10,985 bases of DNA. Origin: Desulfurococcales archaeon ex4484_204 (lineage in GTDB: Archaea > Thermoproteota > Thermoprotei_A > Sulfolobales > NBVN01). Position 1 is the first letter of the stretch. Each line of letters starts with the position of its first letter. The notes beneath the pieces were generated by a model. It saw only the letters and a program-made list of their open reading frames with translations, was not told the origin of the DNA and ran no database searches. Of the stretch, positions 1 to 6,640 are shown in pieces. The translations under genes and the position numbers were made by a program. The stretch is from assembly GCA_002255065.1 (NCBI GenBank), contig NJEF01000023.1:1-10985 (forward strand), written 5' to 3'.

Positions 1-695
1 TTGCTACTAACCGAGCCAGCAGCTATGAACAGGCCTTCAAGGAACAGCTTAATACCGTCATGCCTAAGCTTAAAGACTATGTTTAATACCTCGTGATAAC
101 TTCCTAGCGAGGTATTGAGGTGCTTCATTACCTCCTCAAAACCACTACCTTCGGTACTTACGCTCCTACCCTCCAAGCTATCCCTGAACTCCTTAATTAC
201 CTCCTGGATGAAGCCACGCTTACCCTCGTCTAGCTCTACGCCGTACCTAGCACCTACTGCGAGTCCTAGCACATAAGCTAGGTCGCTTCCCAACGACTTA
301 CTGTGGGTGAAGCCATCACGTGTTAGGAAGGGTAGAACCACCTTATCTCCAGACCTTAACTCCTCAGCCCTTCTCCAGCCGCTAGGGGTCATCAACATGT
401 GGTCGGGTGTGACTGTTATCTCATAGCCTTCACGGGTTATTACCTTAACAACGTCCTTAACACCGACCTTCCATATCATAGCATCGGCAACAACGCTACG
501 TGGGCTATCGTTAGGGGTAGTAGTTATGGCGTTACGCGGTAATACAACGCTGATCCTGAAGGCACACCTCTCACCTCCTGAAGCTATGTTATCACTTAAC
601 GCAACCACGTCCCCCCTACTCTTAGCTATATCGAAGAGCTTACCGGCCTCTATGAAGCCTTCCGGAGTTAGCACCCTTACCGAGCCAGCTACGCA
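1..695 (-). mobile_element. Intein in ribonucleotide reductase with degenerate LAGLIDADG endonuclease (partial)
   Basis: This in-frame insertion starts at Cys376 of the host frame, and 231 intein residues are visible. The N-terminal splicing block A is a Cys followed by VAGSVRVLTPEGF. Block B is ITVTPDHMLMTPSGW followed by AEELRSGDKVVLP, with the TxxH histidine at intein residue 99. Both are canonical Hint-domain motifs, so the N-terminal splicing half looks functional. Downstream are two LAGLIDADG-like helices: LAYVLGLAVGARYG (237-281) and FLEGLFIAAGSV (3-47). In each, the acidic residue normally required for DNA cleavage is replaced (GDG-type to GAR, DADG-type to IAAG), and the segment between them is short. 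The C-terminal splicing blocks (His-Asn and the +1 residue) are outside the window. I infer a splicing-competent intein that has lost homing activity. Confidence 0.88.
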
Positions 696-1820
696 GGGGT
701 TTACCGCATGGATCCTTCCTAGTTTGGGTGTCGGGTTATGCTTATTTATGGTGTCTATGAAAACGATGCCTGGGTCCCCCGAGGCCCAGGCAGCCTCGGC
801 TATGCACTTAAGCATGTCGGAAGCCTTAACATAGCTGTAGGGTTTGCAGAGTTCCCCAGCTTTAGCTATGCCGTCACTTAAAGCGTCCCTAACCTCACGA
901 CACGTCCTCGGGTTGTAGAGGGCCCAATCGCTGCCGCTACCTAAGGACTTCATGAAGAGGTCGTGAACGCCTACACTTATGTTGAAGTTCTCGAATCCCC
1001 CTCTTACCTTGGACTTTATGAACTCAAGCACGTCGGGGTGGTAATCTTGGAGTATGCCCATTAGCGCTGCCCTCCTCTTACCCCCCTCCTTAATTACCTC
1101 AGCAGCTACGTCGAATAACTTCATGAAGGATACGGGGCCGGATGACTTACCACCAGTTCCCTCAATTATATCGCCTCTAGGTCTTAACCTAGAGAAGTCT
1201 ATGCCCGCACCAGCTCCGGACCTGAACACGTGTGTACATATTCTAACAGCTTCAAGGATCTTATCCGTGTCATCCTCTACAGGGATAACAAAGCATGCAG
1301 CGAGCTGGTGCTCCCGTGTAGCTGCGTTCATTAGGGTGGGGGAGTTGGGCAGGAACTTTAGGTCTTCAAGTAGGCTTAGGAACCTCCTACTCCATAGTCT
1401 AACGTCCCCTCCATACCTGCTCTCCGCAAGAGCTGTAAAGCTCGCAACCCTAGTAAATAGGTCCTTCGGTGTCTCTCTAAGCCTCCCCTCGCTACTCCTT
1501 AATAGGTACCTCGACCTAAGGAGCCTCAGCGACTTGTAAGATAACCTCTCCTCCACCCTTGAAGGCTTTAGGAACTTCTTATCAGCTTCCCAGTAAATCC
1601 TTAACAACATGCTGTACTTAGCTACCTCCTCCCATGAAGGCTCTACTACGGACCATGTGAGCAGTACGTACTCAGCTATGTCTAGAAACTTCTCCTCGTC
1701 ACGTAGGTCAATCCCCCTAGCCTTAGCGATATCGATAACCTCATCAAAGAGCTTCTTAGCGATATCCTCACTAATGTTAAACATCTCTAACACATTCTGG
1801 AGCACGCTGGGAACCTTCAT
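1..1820 (-). CDS. nrdJ: Adenosylcobalamin-dependent (class II) ribonucleotide reductase, N-terminal part, intein-interrupted (partial)
   Basis: Reduces ribonucleotides to deoxyribonucleotides using a cobalamin-generated thiyl radical. The reading frame is open from the ATG at 1820 to the left edge (606 codons), so the 3' end is missing. Residues 1-375 are the N-terminal extein. A helical N-terminus of about 85 residues is followed by the typical RYLLR...ETPKDLF segment, then PNSPTLMNA, ACFV (Cys176, the expected redox-pair cysteine), a SGPVSF...GGKRRAALMG block, HPDVLEFI and FNISVGVHD, all characteristic of class II enzymes. An N-terminal ATP cone is not apparent. At codon 376 the frame passes straight from VNP into an intein beginning with Cys, exactly where the NPC active-site motif is expected. 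The rest of the barrel must lie beyond the window. It is transcribed from its own promoter (TATA-like box 1848-1856), just downstream of the aminopeptidase-ribC-glycosylase operon on the same strand. Confidence 0.9.
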   Translation of the reverse strand, partial: MKVPSVLQNVLEMFNISEDIAKKLFDEVIDIAKARGIDLRDEEKFLDIAEYVLLTWSVVEPSWEEVAKYSMLLRIYWEADKKFLKPSRVEERLSYKSLRLLRSRYLLRSSEGRLRETPKDLFTRVASFTALAESRYGGDVRLWSRRFLSLLEDLKFLPNSPTLMNAATREHQLAACFVIPVEDDTDKILEAVRICTHVFRSGAGAGIDFSRLRPRGDIIEGTGGKSSGPVSFMKLFDVAAEVIKEGGKRRAALMGILQDYHPDVLEFIKSKVRGGFENFNISVGVHDLFMKSLGSGSDWALYNPRTCREVRDALSDGIAKAGELCKPYSYVKASDMLKCIAEAAWASGDPGIVFIDTINKHNPTPKLGRIHAVNPCVAGSVRVLTPEGFIEAGKLFDIAKSRGDVVALSDNIASGGERCAFRISVVLPRNAITTTPNDSPRSVVADAMIWKVGVKDVVKVITREGYEITVTPDHMLMTPSGWRRAEELRSGDKVVLPFLTRDGFTHSKSLGSDLAYVLGLAVGARYGVELDEGKRGFIQEVIKEFRDSLEGRSVSTEGSGFEEVMKHLNTSLGSYHEVLNIVFKLRHDGIKLFLEGLFIAAGSVSS

Positions 1821-1847
1821 TGCCCCCTGTAACTAGTGCTTTTAGAA

Positions 1848-1856
1848 GTTTTATAC
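1848..1856 (-). promoter_or_regulatory. Box A (TATA) promoter of the ribonucleotide reductase gene
   Basis: On the minus strand this reads GTATAAAAC, a strong archaeal box A. Its centre is about 32 bp before the ATG at 1820, which predicts a transcription start near 1826 and a leader of only a few bases. A purine-rich GGGGGC lies immediately before the ATG. Confidence 0.6.
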
Positions 1857-1863
1857 ATAAGAA

Positions 1864-1888
1864 TAAGCACTACCCTACTAAGTGCTTA
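1864..1888. repeat. 8-bp inverted repeat at the operon end and upstream of the nrdJ promoter
   Basis: TAAGCACT (1864-1871) and AGTGCTTA (1881-1888) are perfect inverted copies separated by 9 bases. The right arm includes the stop codon of the glycosylase gene (1886-1888). A further AGTGCTT copy lies at 1835-1841, between the nrdJ TATA box and its start codon. The repeat could be a 3'-end hairpin of the upstream operon, followed on the minus strand by a TTATTCTTAT tract, or an operator for nrdJ. The sequence alone does not decide. Confidence 0.45.
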
Positions 1889-2842
1889 GTCCTCGAGGAG
1901 AGGGTGGCGTACTACAAAACCTCTCAACCTGCAGATATCGCACTGCGTCTTACCGCATACAAGCTTGTCGTGGACGTATGATAAGGTCTGTATAAAGCCG
2001 CTTAACCTACCGAACATACTTATACTTAGCCCTGTAATGCAGTTACCGCTTAATCTACAGCTAGCGCATTCAGGGCCGTATTTAAGGCACACGTCCTTCG
2101 ATGGTATACGGGCCCTGGGTATGAGGCCCAGCCTCCTGAGGAGCCTCTGGTAGTGGGTATCGGCTGGTGTGAAGACCGTTCCCTTACCTGTGAAGAGGAG
2201 GAAAGCATCAGCAACCTTCGGCCCGACATACTTTATGTAAAGAAGCCTCTCCCTTAGCTTCCAGGGATCGATGCTAAGCGATAAAGCCGCAACCTCCTCT
2301 ATGTCCCTAATAACCTCCGCTAGCTGCCTTACCTGGAAGCTAGAGCTTAAGGTGCTTAAGCTACCTCCTAGCAGCCTTAACGTAGCCTCGTTAGGATGTG
2401 TAGAGAACGCATTCTTCACCCACCTAACGACGTTCCCGTGGTAGTCGGTTCTCCTAGAGAGAAACACCGCGGTAAGTATCTTTAGGGGGTCAGGGCTACT
2501 CACTACTAATCTTAAGCCGGTGTAACCGCTCATTAACTTCTCAGCTATATTCAGGGCATGCATCCCATCTACGTCATTTAAGAAGTTCCAGGGCTCAAAC
2601 CACGCACCGCTCCACTCACTAAGCAATCTAGGAGTGCATGCGTTACCTAAGCAACAAACACGCCCCCCTAGTGAGGAGATCGTTGAGCCAGCACCATGCC
2701 CTAACTCCTTAAACCATACGTTCCTTCCCAGCCTCCTAAAGAGGCTTGAAGCAAAGCTAGGGTACATCGACAGGTCTAGGTCAATAAAGCGCGTTACCTT
2801 AAGGCACACCCTCCTTAAAGAAACCTGCTGTTTAAACCTCAT
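1886..2842 (-). CDS. HhH-GPD DNA glycosylase/AP lyase with [4Fe-4S] cluster motif
   Basis: Base-excision repair enzyme of the endonuclease III/OGG1/AGOG superfamily, expected to remove damaged bases and nick the abasic site. The helix-hairpin-helix is YIKYVGPKVADAF (202-214). Lys209 is at the lyase-nucleophile position of Nth (GRKTA type), and Asp228 in ADTHYQRLLRRLGL is the catalytic acid. Cys252, 259, 262 and 268 have exactly the Nth spacing C-x6-C-x2-C-x5-C. An LSRRTD motif at 128-133 corresponds to the LSQxTxD of Nth. The protein (318 aa) is about 100 residues longer than Nth, with an N-terminal domain of about 115 residues holding CC-x4-C (63-69) and a C-terminal extension with C-x4-C-x2-C (296-304). 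Its ATG follows directly on the ribC stop codon, so it is the last gene of a translationally coupled operon. Damage specificity cannot be read from the sequence. Confidence 0.82.
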   Translation of the reverse strand: MRFKQQVSLRRVCLKVTRFIDLDLSMYPSFASSLFRRLGRNVWFKELGHGAGSTISSLGGRVCCLGNACTPRLLSEWSGAWFEPWNFLNDVDGMHALNIAEKLMSGYTGLRLVVSSPDPLKILTAVFLSRRTDYHGNVVRWVKNAFSTHPNEATLRLLGGSLSTLSSSFQVRQLAEVIRDIEEVAALSLSIDPWKLRERLLYIKYVGPKVADAFLLFTGKGTVFTPADTHYQRLLRRLGLIPRARIPSKDVCLKYGPECASCRLSGNCITGLSISMFGRLSGFIQTLSYVHDKLVCGKTQCDICRLRGFVVRHPLLED

Positions 2843-3331
2843 TTACCCTCCACTTCTAGCACCATCATCTATAGGGCCGACGTCAGGTACCCCCTGCCTT
2901 AACCCCTTACCAGCATGCCTCATCAAGCCCTCACCACCTTTAGTTATTAAGACAACTAGGTTCCTGGCATGCTTAGAAGCCCTATCTACAGCTATCCTCT
3001 TAAGTTCGTCGGCGCTGCCAGCCTCATCCTCATGAACCGTTACGTCTATTACGTGCTTGTTACTTAGCAACTGAACAAGCTGTAGAGACATACTGTAAAC
3101 AACGTAGGAGAGCTTATCTACTAAGCTACCCCCAACCCACCCCAGCGTTATTACGCCGTCACATCCCTCCTCCTCAATGAGTTTCTTAGCAGCTACCGGG
3201 ATGTCTTTAATTCCGGGGACGGTGTACCTTAGCACTCTAGCAGACGGTAGCTCCTCCCTAATAACCCTCTCCGCTATTGAGCCCATGTCAACCCTAGCGA
3301 AAGTCGTATCAACTATTCCAACCTTCCTCAT
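2843..3331 (-). CDS. ribC: Archaeal-type riboflavin synthase
   Basis: Catalyses dismutation of two 6,7-dimethyl-8-ribityllumazine molecules to riboflavin plus the pyrimidinedione, the last step of riboflavin synthesis. Archaeal RibC is related to lumazine synthase, not to bacterial RibE. The 162 residues carry the family's hallmark segments: KVGIVDTTFARVDM at the N-terminus, YTVPGIKDIPVAAKKLIEEEGCD, VTVHEDEA, RASKHARNLV, and AGKGLRQGVPDVGPIDDG at the C-terminus. Length matches the family (about 155-160). The ATG overlaps the stop codon of the upstream aminopeptidase by 4 bases (ATGA-type), and its own stop is directly followed by the glycosylase ATG, so the three genes are almost certainly cotranscribed. 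No other riboflavin-pathway gene lies in the window. Confidence 0.95.
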   Translation of the reverse strand: MRKVGIVDTTFARVDMGSIAERVIREELPSARVLRYTVPGIKDIPVAAKKLIEEEGCDGVITLGWVGGSLVDKLSYVVYSMSLQLVQLLSNKHVIDVTVHEDEAGSADELKRIAVDRASKHARNLVVLITKGGEGLMRHAGKGLRQGVPDVGPIDDGARSGG

Positions 3332-4443
3332 ACGATCACGTCCTCTATGAACCTACCGTCCACGTATACCAGCTCGCCGTCAGCGAAAACCTTACCCTTC
3401 CTCATATCCTTAACCATGTCCCAGTGTATGGATGAGGAGTTCTTACCCCCCGTTTTAGGGTAGGCAGCCCCTAGGGCTAAGTGTATAGTGCCGCCGATCT
3501 TCTCATCAAAGAGTATTTGCTTCGTAAACCTCTTAATATCGTAGTTGAGGCCGAAGGCCACCTCACCTACCTTCCTAGCCCCGTCATCCGTCTCAAGCAT
3601 CTTCTTAAGGAACTCCTCCCCCTTTAATGCATGGGCTTCAACAACCACGCCCTTCTTAAAGTATAGCTTAACCCCCTCAACCTCAACGCCCCTCCATATT
3701 GCTGGGTAGGTAAACGTTATGTAGCCCTCAACGCTGTCTTCATGGGGGGCGCTGAACACCTCCCCTCCCGGCATGTTGTTCCTGCCATCATCGTTAATCC
3801 ATTTCCTCCCGCTAACGTTCATACGGATATCAGTGTCCTCGCCCACGATCCTGAGCTCGGACACCCTGTCCAGGAAGCTAGCTATTCTTTCCTGCATTGC
3901 CGCCTGCTTGGTCCACGCGTTAAGGGGGTCATCGACGTAGAGCTTTAAAGCTCTATACACGAAGTCCTCGAACTCTATCGGTGACATACCGGCTTCTTGG
4001 GCCAGCGCTCTCGAAGGGTAGGCTGTCACAACCCACCTAAGGCTTCCCTCGCTATCCCTCATCATGAAGATGTCGGTGAGCTTTCTAAGAGCTCTGGACC
4101 TCACCTTAATCCTCTCAGGATCTATACCTACTAACGCCTTAGTATGCGTCGGCGCTACCACCGTTATGCTAACGTTAACCCTCTCCGCAACGTATTCATC
4201 TATCTCTGATAAGTACTTCAAGAGCTCCTCAGGTGCGTAGCGGTAGAAGATCTCTGTTAATACGTCATCGCTTAAGCGCAACCTTGGGTAAGCACCGCGT
4301 TCAATAACAGATCTCCACAGCTCCCTAATGAGCGGGTACGCCTCGAAGGAGGATGTTATGAGGACCTCGTCAAGCTTCTTAACCTTTGTGCAGTAGTCCG
4401 TGAGTAGTTTAGCGAACTTACGTAGCACGTAAAGCACCTCCAC
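3328..4443 (-). CDS. M29-family metal-dependent aminopeptidase (AmpS/aminopeptidase T type)
   Basis: Cytosolic two-metal exopeptidase that removes N-terminal residues from peptides. Its 371 aa match the usual family length. All metal-ligand motifs are visible: MPGGEVFSAPHED (Glu228), GEVAFGLN (Glu294), DEKIGGTIHLALG (His321) and SSIHWDMV (His340, Asp342). The N-terminal half is the helical/Rossmann-like domain typical of M29. Translation starts with GTG at 4443. No ATG lies upstream in frame, and MEVLYVLRKFAKLLTDYC fits family N-termini. A TTTTAA box at 4461-4466 lies about 21 bp upstream of the start, pointing to a leaderless or nearly leaderless mRNA. It is the first gene of the aminopeptidase-ribC-glycosylase operon; a functional reason for the grouping is not evident. 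Confidence 0.92.
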   Translation of the reverse strand: MEVLYVLRKFAKLLTDYCTKVKKLDEVLITSSFEAYPLIRELWRSVIERGAYPRLRLSDDVLTEIFYRYAPEELLKYLSEIDEYVAERVNVSITVVAPTHTKALVGIDPERIKVRSRALRKLTDIFMMRDSEGSLRWVVTAYPSRALAQEAGMSPIEFEDFVYRALKLYVDDPLNAWTKQAAMQERIASFLDRVSELRIVGEDTDIRMNVSGRKWINDDGRNNMPGGEVFSAPHEDSVEGYITFTYPAIWRGVEVEGVKLYFKKGVVVEAHALKGEEFLKKMLETDDGARKVGEVAFGLNYDIKRFTKQILFDEKIGGTIHLALGAAYPKTGGKNSSSIHWDMVKDMRKGKVFADGELVYVDGRFIEDVIV

Positions 4444-4460
4444 TCTCTAGTTATAGCCTC

Positions 4461-4469
4461 TTAAAATAA
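4461..4469. promoter_or_regulatory. Shared box A region between aminopeptidase and kinase genes
   Basis: TTAAAATAA serves as a plausible TATA element in both directions. On the minus strand it sits about 21-26 bp from the aminopeptidase GTG. On the plus strand it predicts a start near 4490, the very point where the kinase frame opens. An imperfect palindrome ATAAC-A-GTTAG (4466-4476) overlaps it. Confidence 0.45.
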
Positions 4470-4489
4470 CAGTTAGCTGGTGGTACTAA

Positions 4490-5215
4490 ATTAGCGGTAC
4501 TGAGGCTAGTGAGTGGCTAGGGATCCTGTGCTACCCTAGCAGGGACTTAAACTGTGGTAGGAGGAGGCTTAGGGAGCTCACGAAGTTAGGCGTAATTAGG
4601 CTTGTTAGCTACGGACCTGAGAGGCTGGGAAGGCTTAAGGTTTTAGGGAAAGGGCATGCAGCGGTGGTCTTAAGGGCTGAGCATGAGCGTTACGGAGCTG
4701 TCGCTATTAAGGTTAGGAGGGCTGACTCTAAGAGGGACTCTCTCGTAATGGAGTGCGAGTTAATGAGGTTAGCAAGTCCTGTAGCACCTAAGCCGCTATA
4801 CTGCTCTAAGGACTTCATAGTTATGGAGTACGTAGATGGCCATACCTTAAACAGGTACGTCGAGATGATAAGGTCGTGTAGGGAGGCGGTGACCTTAGTG
4901 CTTAAGGTTATAGCAGTAGCTAGGTGGCTTGACGTCATTGGTATATCACATAAGGAGTTAAGCACCCCGGAGAGACACGTCATAGTAACCCCTAATGGCC
5001 GGGTCAAGGTAGTGGATTACGAGACAGCGTACCGCGGCTTTAAGTGCAACGTCTGTAAGGTGGTTTCATGGCTTATACTAAGGAAGGGGTTGCTGAGGAG
5101 GTTCTGCAACTACGCTGGGGGGGAGGGTATAGTAAGTTATGTGAGGAGGTATAAGGACGGGGATGTTGAAGGGTATACAGATCTGCTTAACACCCTAACT
5201 AAGTTACTAAGGTAG
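4490..5215 (+). CDS. COG2112-type predicted Ser/Thr protein kinase, start codon unclear
   Basis: Small archaeal protein-kinase-like protein. Counting from 4490 (242 codons), it shows a nucleotide-loop motif LGKGHAAVVL from residue 52, the ATP-anchoring lysine in AVAIKVRR (Lys74), an N-lobe glutamate in MECELM (about 88), hinge FIVMEYVDGH, the catalytic-loop variant GISHKELSTPERHV (about 152-165) and DYE in place of DFG (176-178). HxEL and D(Y/F)E are the family's usual forms, so activity is plausible, though substrates are unknown. The first conventional start, GTG at 4664, falls inside the nucleotide-binding loop and would delete it, so it cannot be right. The frame is open back to a TAA at 4487-4489 and family-like sequence (WLGILCYPSRDL...LTKLGVIRLV) continues through it. 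Candidates are ATT 4490 (leaderless), CTG 4526, or a frameshift upstream. Transcribed divergently from the aminopeptidase. Confidence 0.72.
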   Translation: MSGTEASEWLGILCYPSRDLNCGRRRLRELTKLGVIRLVSYGPERLGRLKVLGKGHAAVVLRAEHERYGAVAIKVRRADSKRDSLVMECELMRLASPVAPKPLYCSKDFIVMEYVDGHTLNRYVEMIRSCREAVTLVLKVIAVARWLDVIGISHKELSTPERHVIVTPNGRVKVVDYETAYRGFKCNVCKVVSWLILRKGLLRRFCNYAGGEGIVSYVRRYKDGDVEGYTDLLNTLTKLLR

Positions 5216-5357
5216 GTGGTACATGTTAATACCTCGTTATAGTGCGCTTTTATACATTTAAATATGATAACCCTTCTTTATAACTGTTATATGGTTGTTC
5301 AATTATGTTAATAAAGTTTTAATACCTCATACTTGATATAGAAGTTGAGGGTCAAGT
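5216..5357 (+). promoter_or_regulatory. AT-rich promoter region of glutamate dehydrogenase
   Basis: This 142-base gap is markedly AT-rich and holds several box A candidates: TTTATAA (5277-5283) and TTTTAATA (5317-5324), the latter predicting a start near 5346 and a leader of about 12 bases. GAGGG at 5347-5351 is a possible ribosome-binding site 6 bases before the ATG. Also present are an 11-bp palindrome ATAAC-T-GTTAT (5280-5290) and a direct repeat TTAATACCTC (5226-5235 and 5319-5328). Confidence 0.55.
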
Positions 5358-5360
5358 ATG
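5328..5360. repeat. Perfect 9-bp inverted repeat spanning the gdhA start codon
   Basis: CATACTTGA (5328-5336) and TCAAGTATG (5352-5360) are exact inverted copies around a 15-base spacer. The right arm contains the ATG of gdhA, and the spacer contains the GAGGG ribosome-binding candidate. As DNA it is a symmetrical site lying between the proximal TATA box and the gene, well placed for a dimeric repressor. As RNA, if transcription begins at the distal TATA box, it would form a stem that hides the start codon. Confidence 0.6.
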
Positions 5361-6617
5361 GCGAAAACGTTTCTAGAGAACGTGCTTGAAACATTAAGGA
5401 GGGGTGTGGAGCTAGGCGGTTTTCCAGAAGAGGTTTATAAGATTTTAAGCAAGCCTGAGAGGATATTAATCGTTAAAATACTTGTTAGGATGGATGACGG
5501 AAGGTTAGAGGTGTTTGAGGGCTATAGAGTACAACATAACAGCGCCTTAGGCCCATATAAGGGCGGCATAAGGTTCCATCCCGAGGTAACGCTTGATGAC
5601 GACATAGCCTTAGCTACCTTAATGACTTTAAAGAACTCCCTTGCGGGGATACCTTACGGAGGCGGTAAGGGGGCGGTTAGGGTCGATTATAAGAAGTTGT
5701 CTGAGAAGGAGTTAGAGCAGGTGTCAAGGGGTTACGCAAGAGCTATAGCTCCCTTAATTGGGGACCATATAGACATACCCGCTCCTGACGTAGGAACTAA
5801 TCCCCAGGTGATGGCTTGGATGGTTGATGAGTACAGTAAGCTTAAAGGGTTTAACGTTCCGGGAGTCTTTACAGCTAAGCCCCCGGTTCTCTGGGGTAAC
5901 CCTGTTAGGAGGTACGCTACGGGCTTCGGCTGTGCGGTAATGAGTAGGGAGGCGGCTGAGAAATACTTAGGAGGTGTTGAGGGTAAGAGGGTGTCGATAC
6001 AGGGCTTCGGTAATACGGGTCGGTGGCACGCGTACTGGCTATCTAAGATGGGGGCTAAGGTGGTAGCTATAAGCGATACCAGCGGAACCCTCTACGACCC
6101 TGAGGGGATAGATGTGGAGCTAGCGATGAAGGTGAAGAACGAGACCAGGAAGGTGATCAACTACCCTAAGGGTGAGAAGATCCCTGACCCTAAGGCAGCG
6201 CTATACGTTGAGGCCGATATCCTAGGGCCCGATGCTATGGAGAACCAGATAACGACTGAAAACGTAGGTAAGGTTAAGGCTAAGATAATCGTTGAAGGTG
6301 CTAACGGGCCTACAACACCTGAGGCCGAGATAAAGCTCTACGAGATGGGCGTGGTAATTGTTCCAGACTTCCTAGCGAATGCTGGCGGCGTAATCATGAG
6401 CTACCTAGAATGGGTTGAGAACCTCCAGTGGTACTTCTGGGATGAGGACGAGACTAGGGCTAGGCTGGAGAGGATAATGAAGAACAACTTCCTAAAGGTC
6501 TACAACAAGTTCGAGGAGATTAAGGGAGAGAAGAAGGAAGCAACTATGAGGGATGCAGCCCTAATAATATCTATTGAGAGGCTATACGAAGCAATGAGGT
6601 ATAGGGGCTGGCTATAA
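5358..6617 (+). CDS. gdhA: Glutamate dehydrogenase
   Basis: Interconverts glutamate and 2-oxoglutarate plus ammonia with NAD(P). The 419 aa match the hexameric archaeal enzyme length. The substrate domain has GPYKGGIRFHP (Lys68), the catalytic lysine in PYGGGKGAVRVD (Lys104; GKGA instead of the common GKGG) and PAPDVGTNPQVMAWM (Asp144). The cofactor domain has QGFGNTGRWHAYW (215-227, GxGxxG) with an acidic residue closing the second strand (AISD, Asp240), then VEGANGPTTPEA and PDFLANAGGVIMSYLEWVEN near the C-terminus. The FTAKPPVLWGNPVRRYATGFG segment (171-191) departs from the usual TGKP...GGS...ATG but resembles crenarchaeal forms. Cofactor preference is not certain. The gene is monocistronic, with its own AT-rich promoter and a palindrome at the start codon, and converges on the JAMM-like gene. 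Confidence 0.96.
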   Translation: MAKTFLENVLETLRRGVELGGFPEEVYKILSKPERILIVKILVRMDDGRLEVFEGYRVQHNSALGPYKGGIRFHPEVTLDDDIALATLMTLKNSLAGIPYGGGKGAVRVDYKKLSEKELEQVSRGYARAIAPLIGDHIDIPAPDVGTNPQVMAWMVDEYSKLKGFNVPGVFTAKPPVLWGNPVRRYATGFGCAVMSREAAEKYLGGVEGKRVSIQGFGNTGRWHAYWLSKMGAKVVAISDTSGTLYDPEGIDVELAMKVKNETRKVINYPKGEKIPDPKAALYVEADILGPDAMENQITTENVGKVKAKIIVEGANGPTTPEAEIKLYEMGVVIVPDFLANAGGVIMSYLEWVENLQWYFWDEDETRARLERIMKNNFLKVYNKFEEIKGEKKEATMRDAALIISIERLYEAMRYRGWL

Positions 6618-6640
6618 TTTTTAACTAACCTAGCTTTTAA
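6618..6640 (+). terminator. Probable T-tract terminator after gdhA
   Basis: Directly after the gdhA TAA comes TTTTTAACTAACC and, a few bases on, another TTTTAAC (6635-6641). Archaeal transcription commonly ends at such T-tracts without a stem. The site lies between convergent genes. Confidence 0.4.

Noticed and set aside
526..834. Plus-strand ORF of 102 codons
   Set aside because: It lies antisense inside the ribonucleotide reductase/intein frame and its product resembles no protein.
1054..1539. Plus-strand ORF of 161 codons
   Set aside because: It is the reverse complement of the conserved class II reductase motifs; a shadow of that gene.
2634..3035. Plus-strand ORF of 133 codons
   Set aside because: It spans the junction of ribC and the glycosylase gene on the opposite strand, both with clear family motifs.
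4690..5007. Minus-strand ORF of 105 codons
   Set aside because: It is antisense to the kinase core motifs, which are clearly coding on the plus strand.
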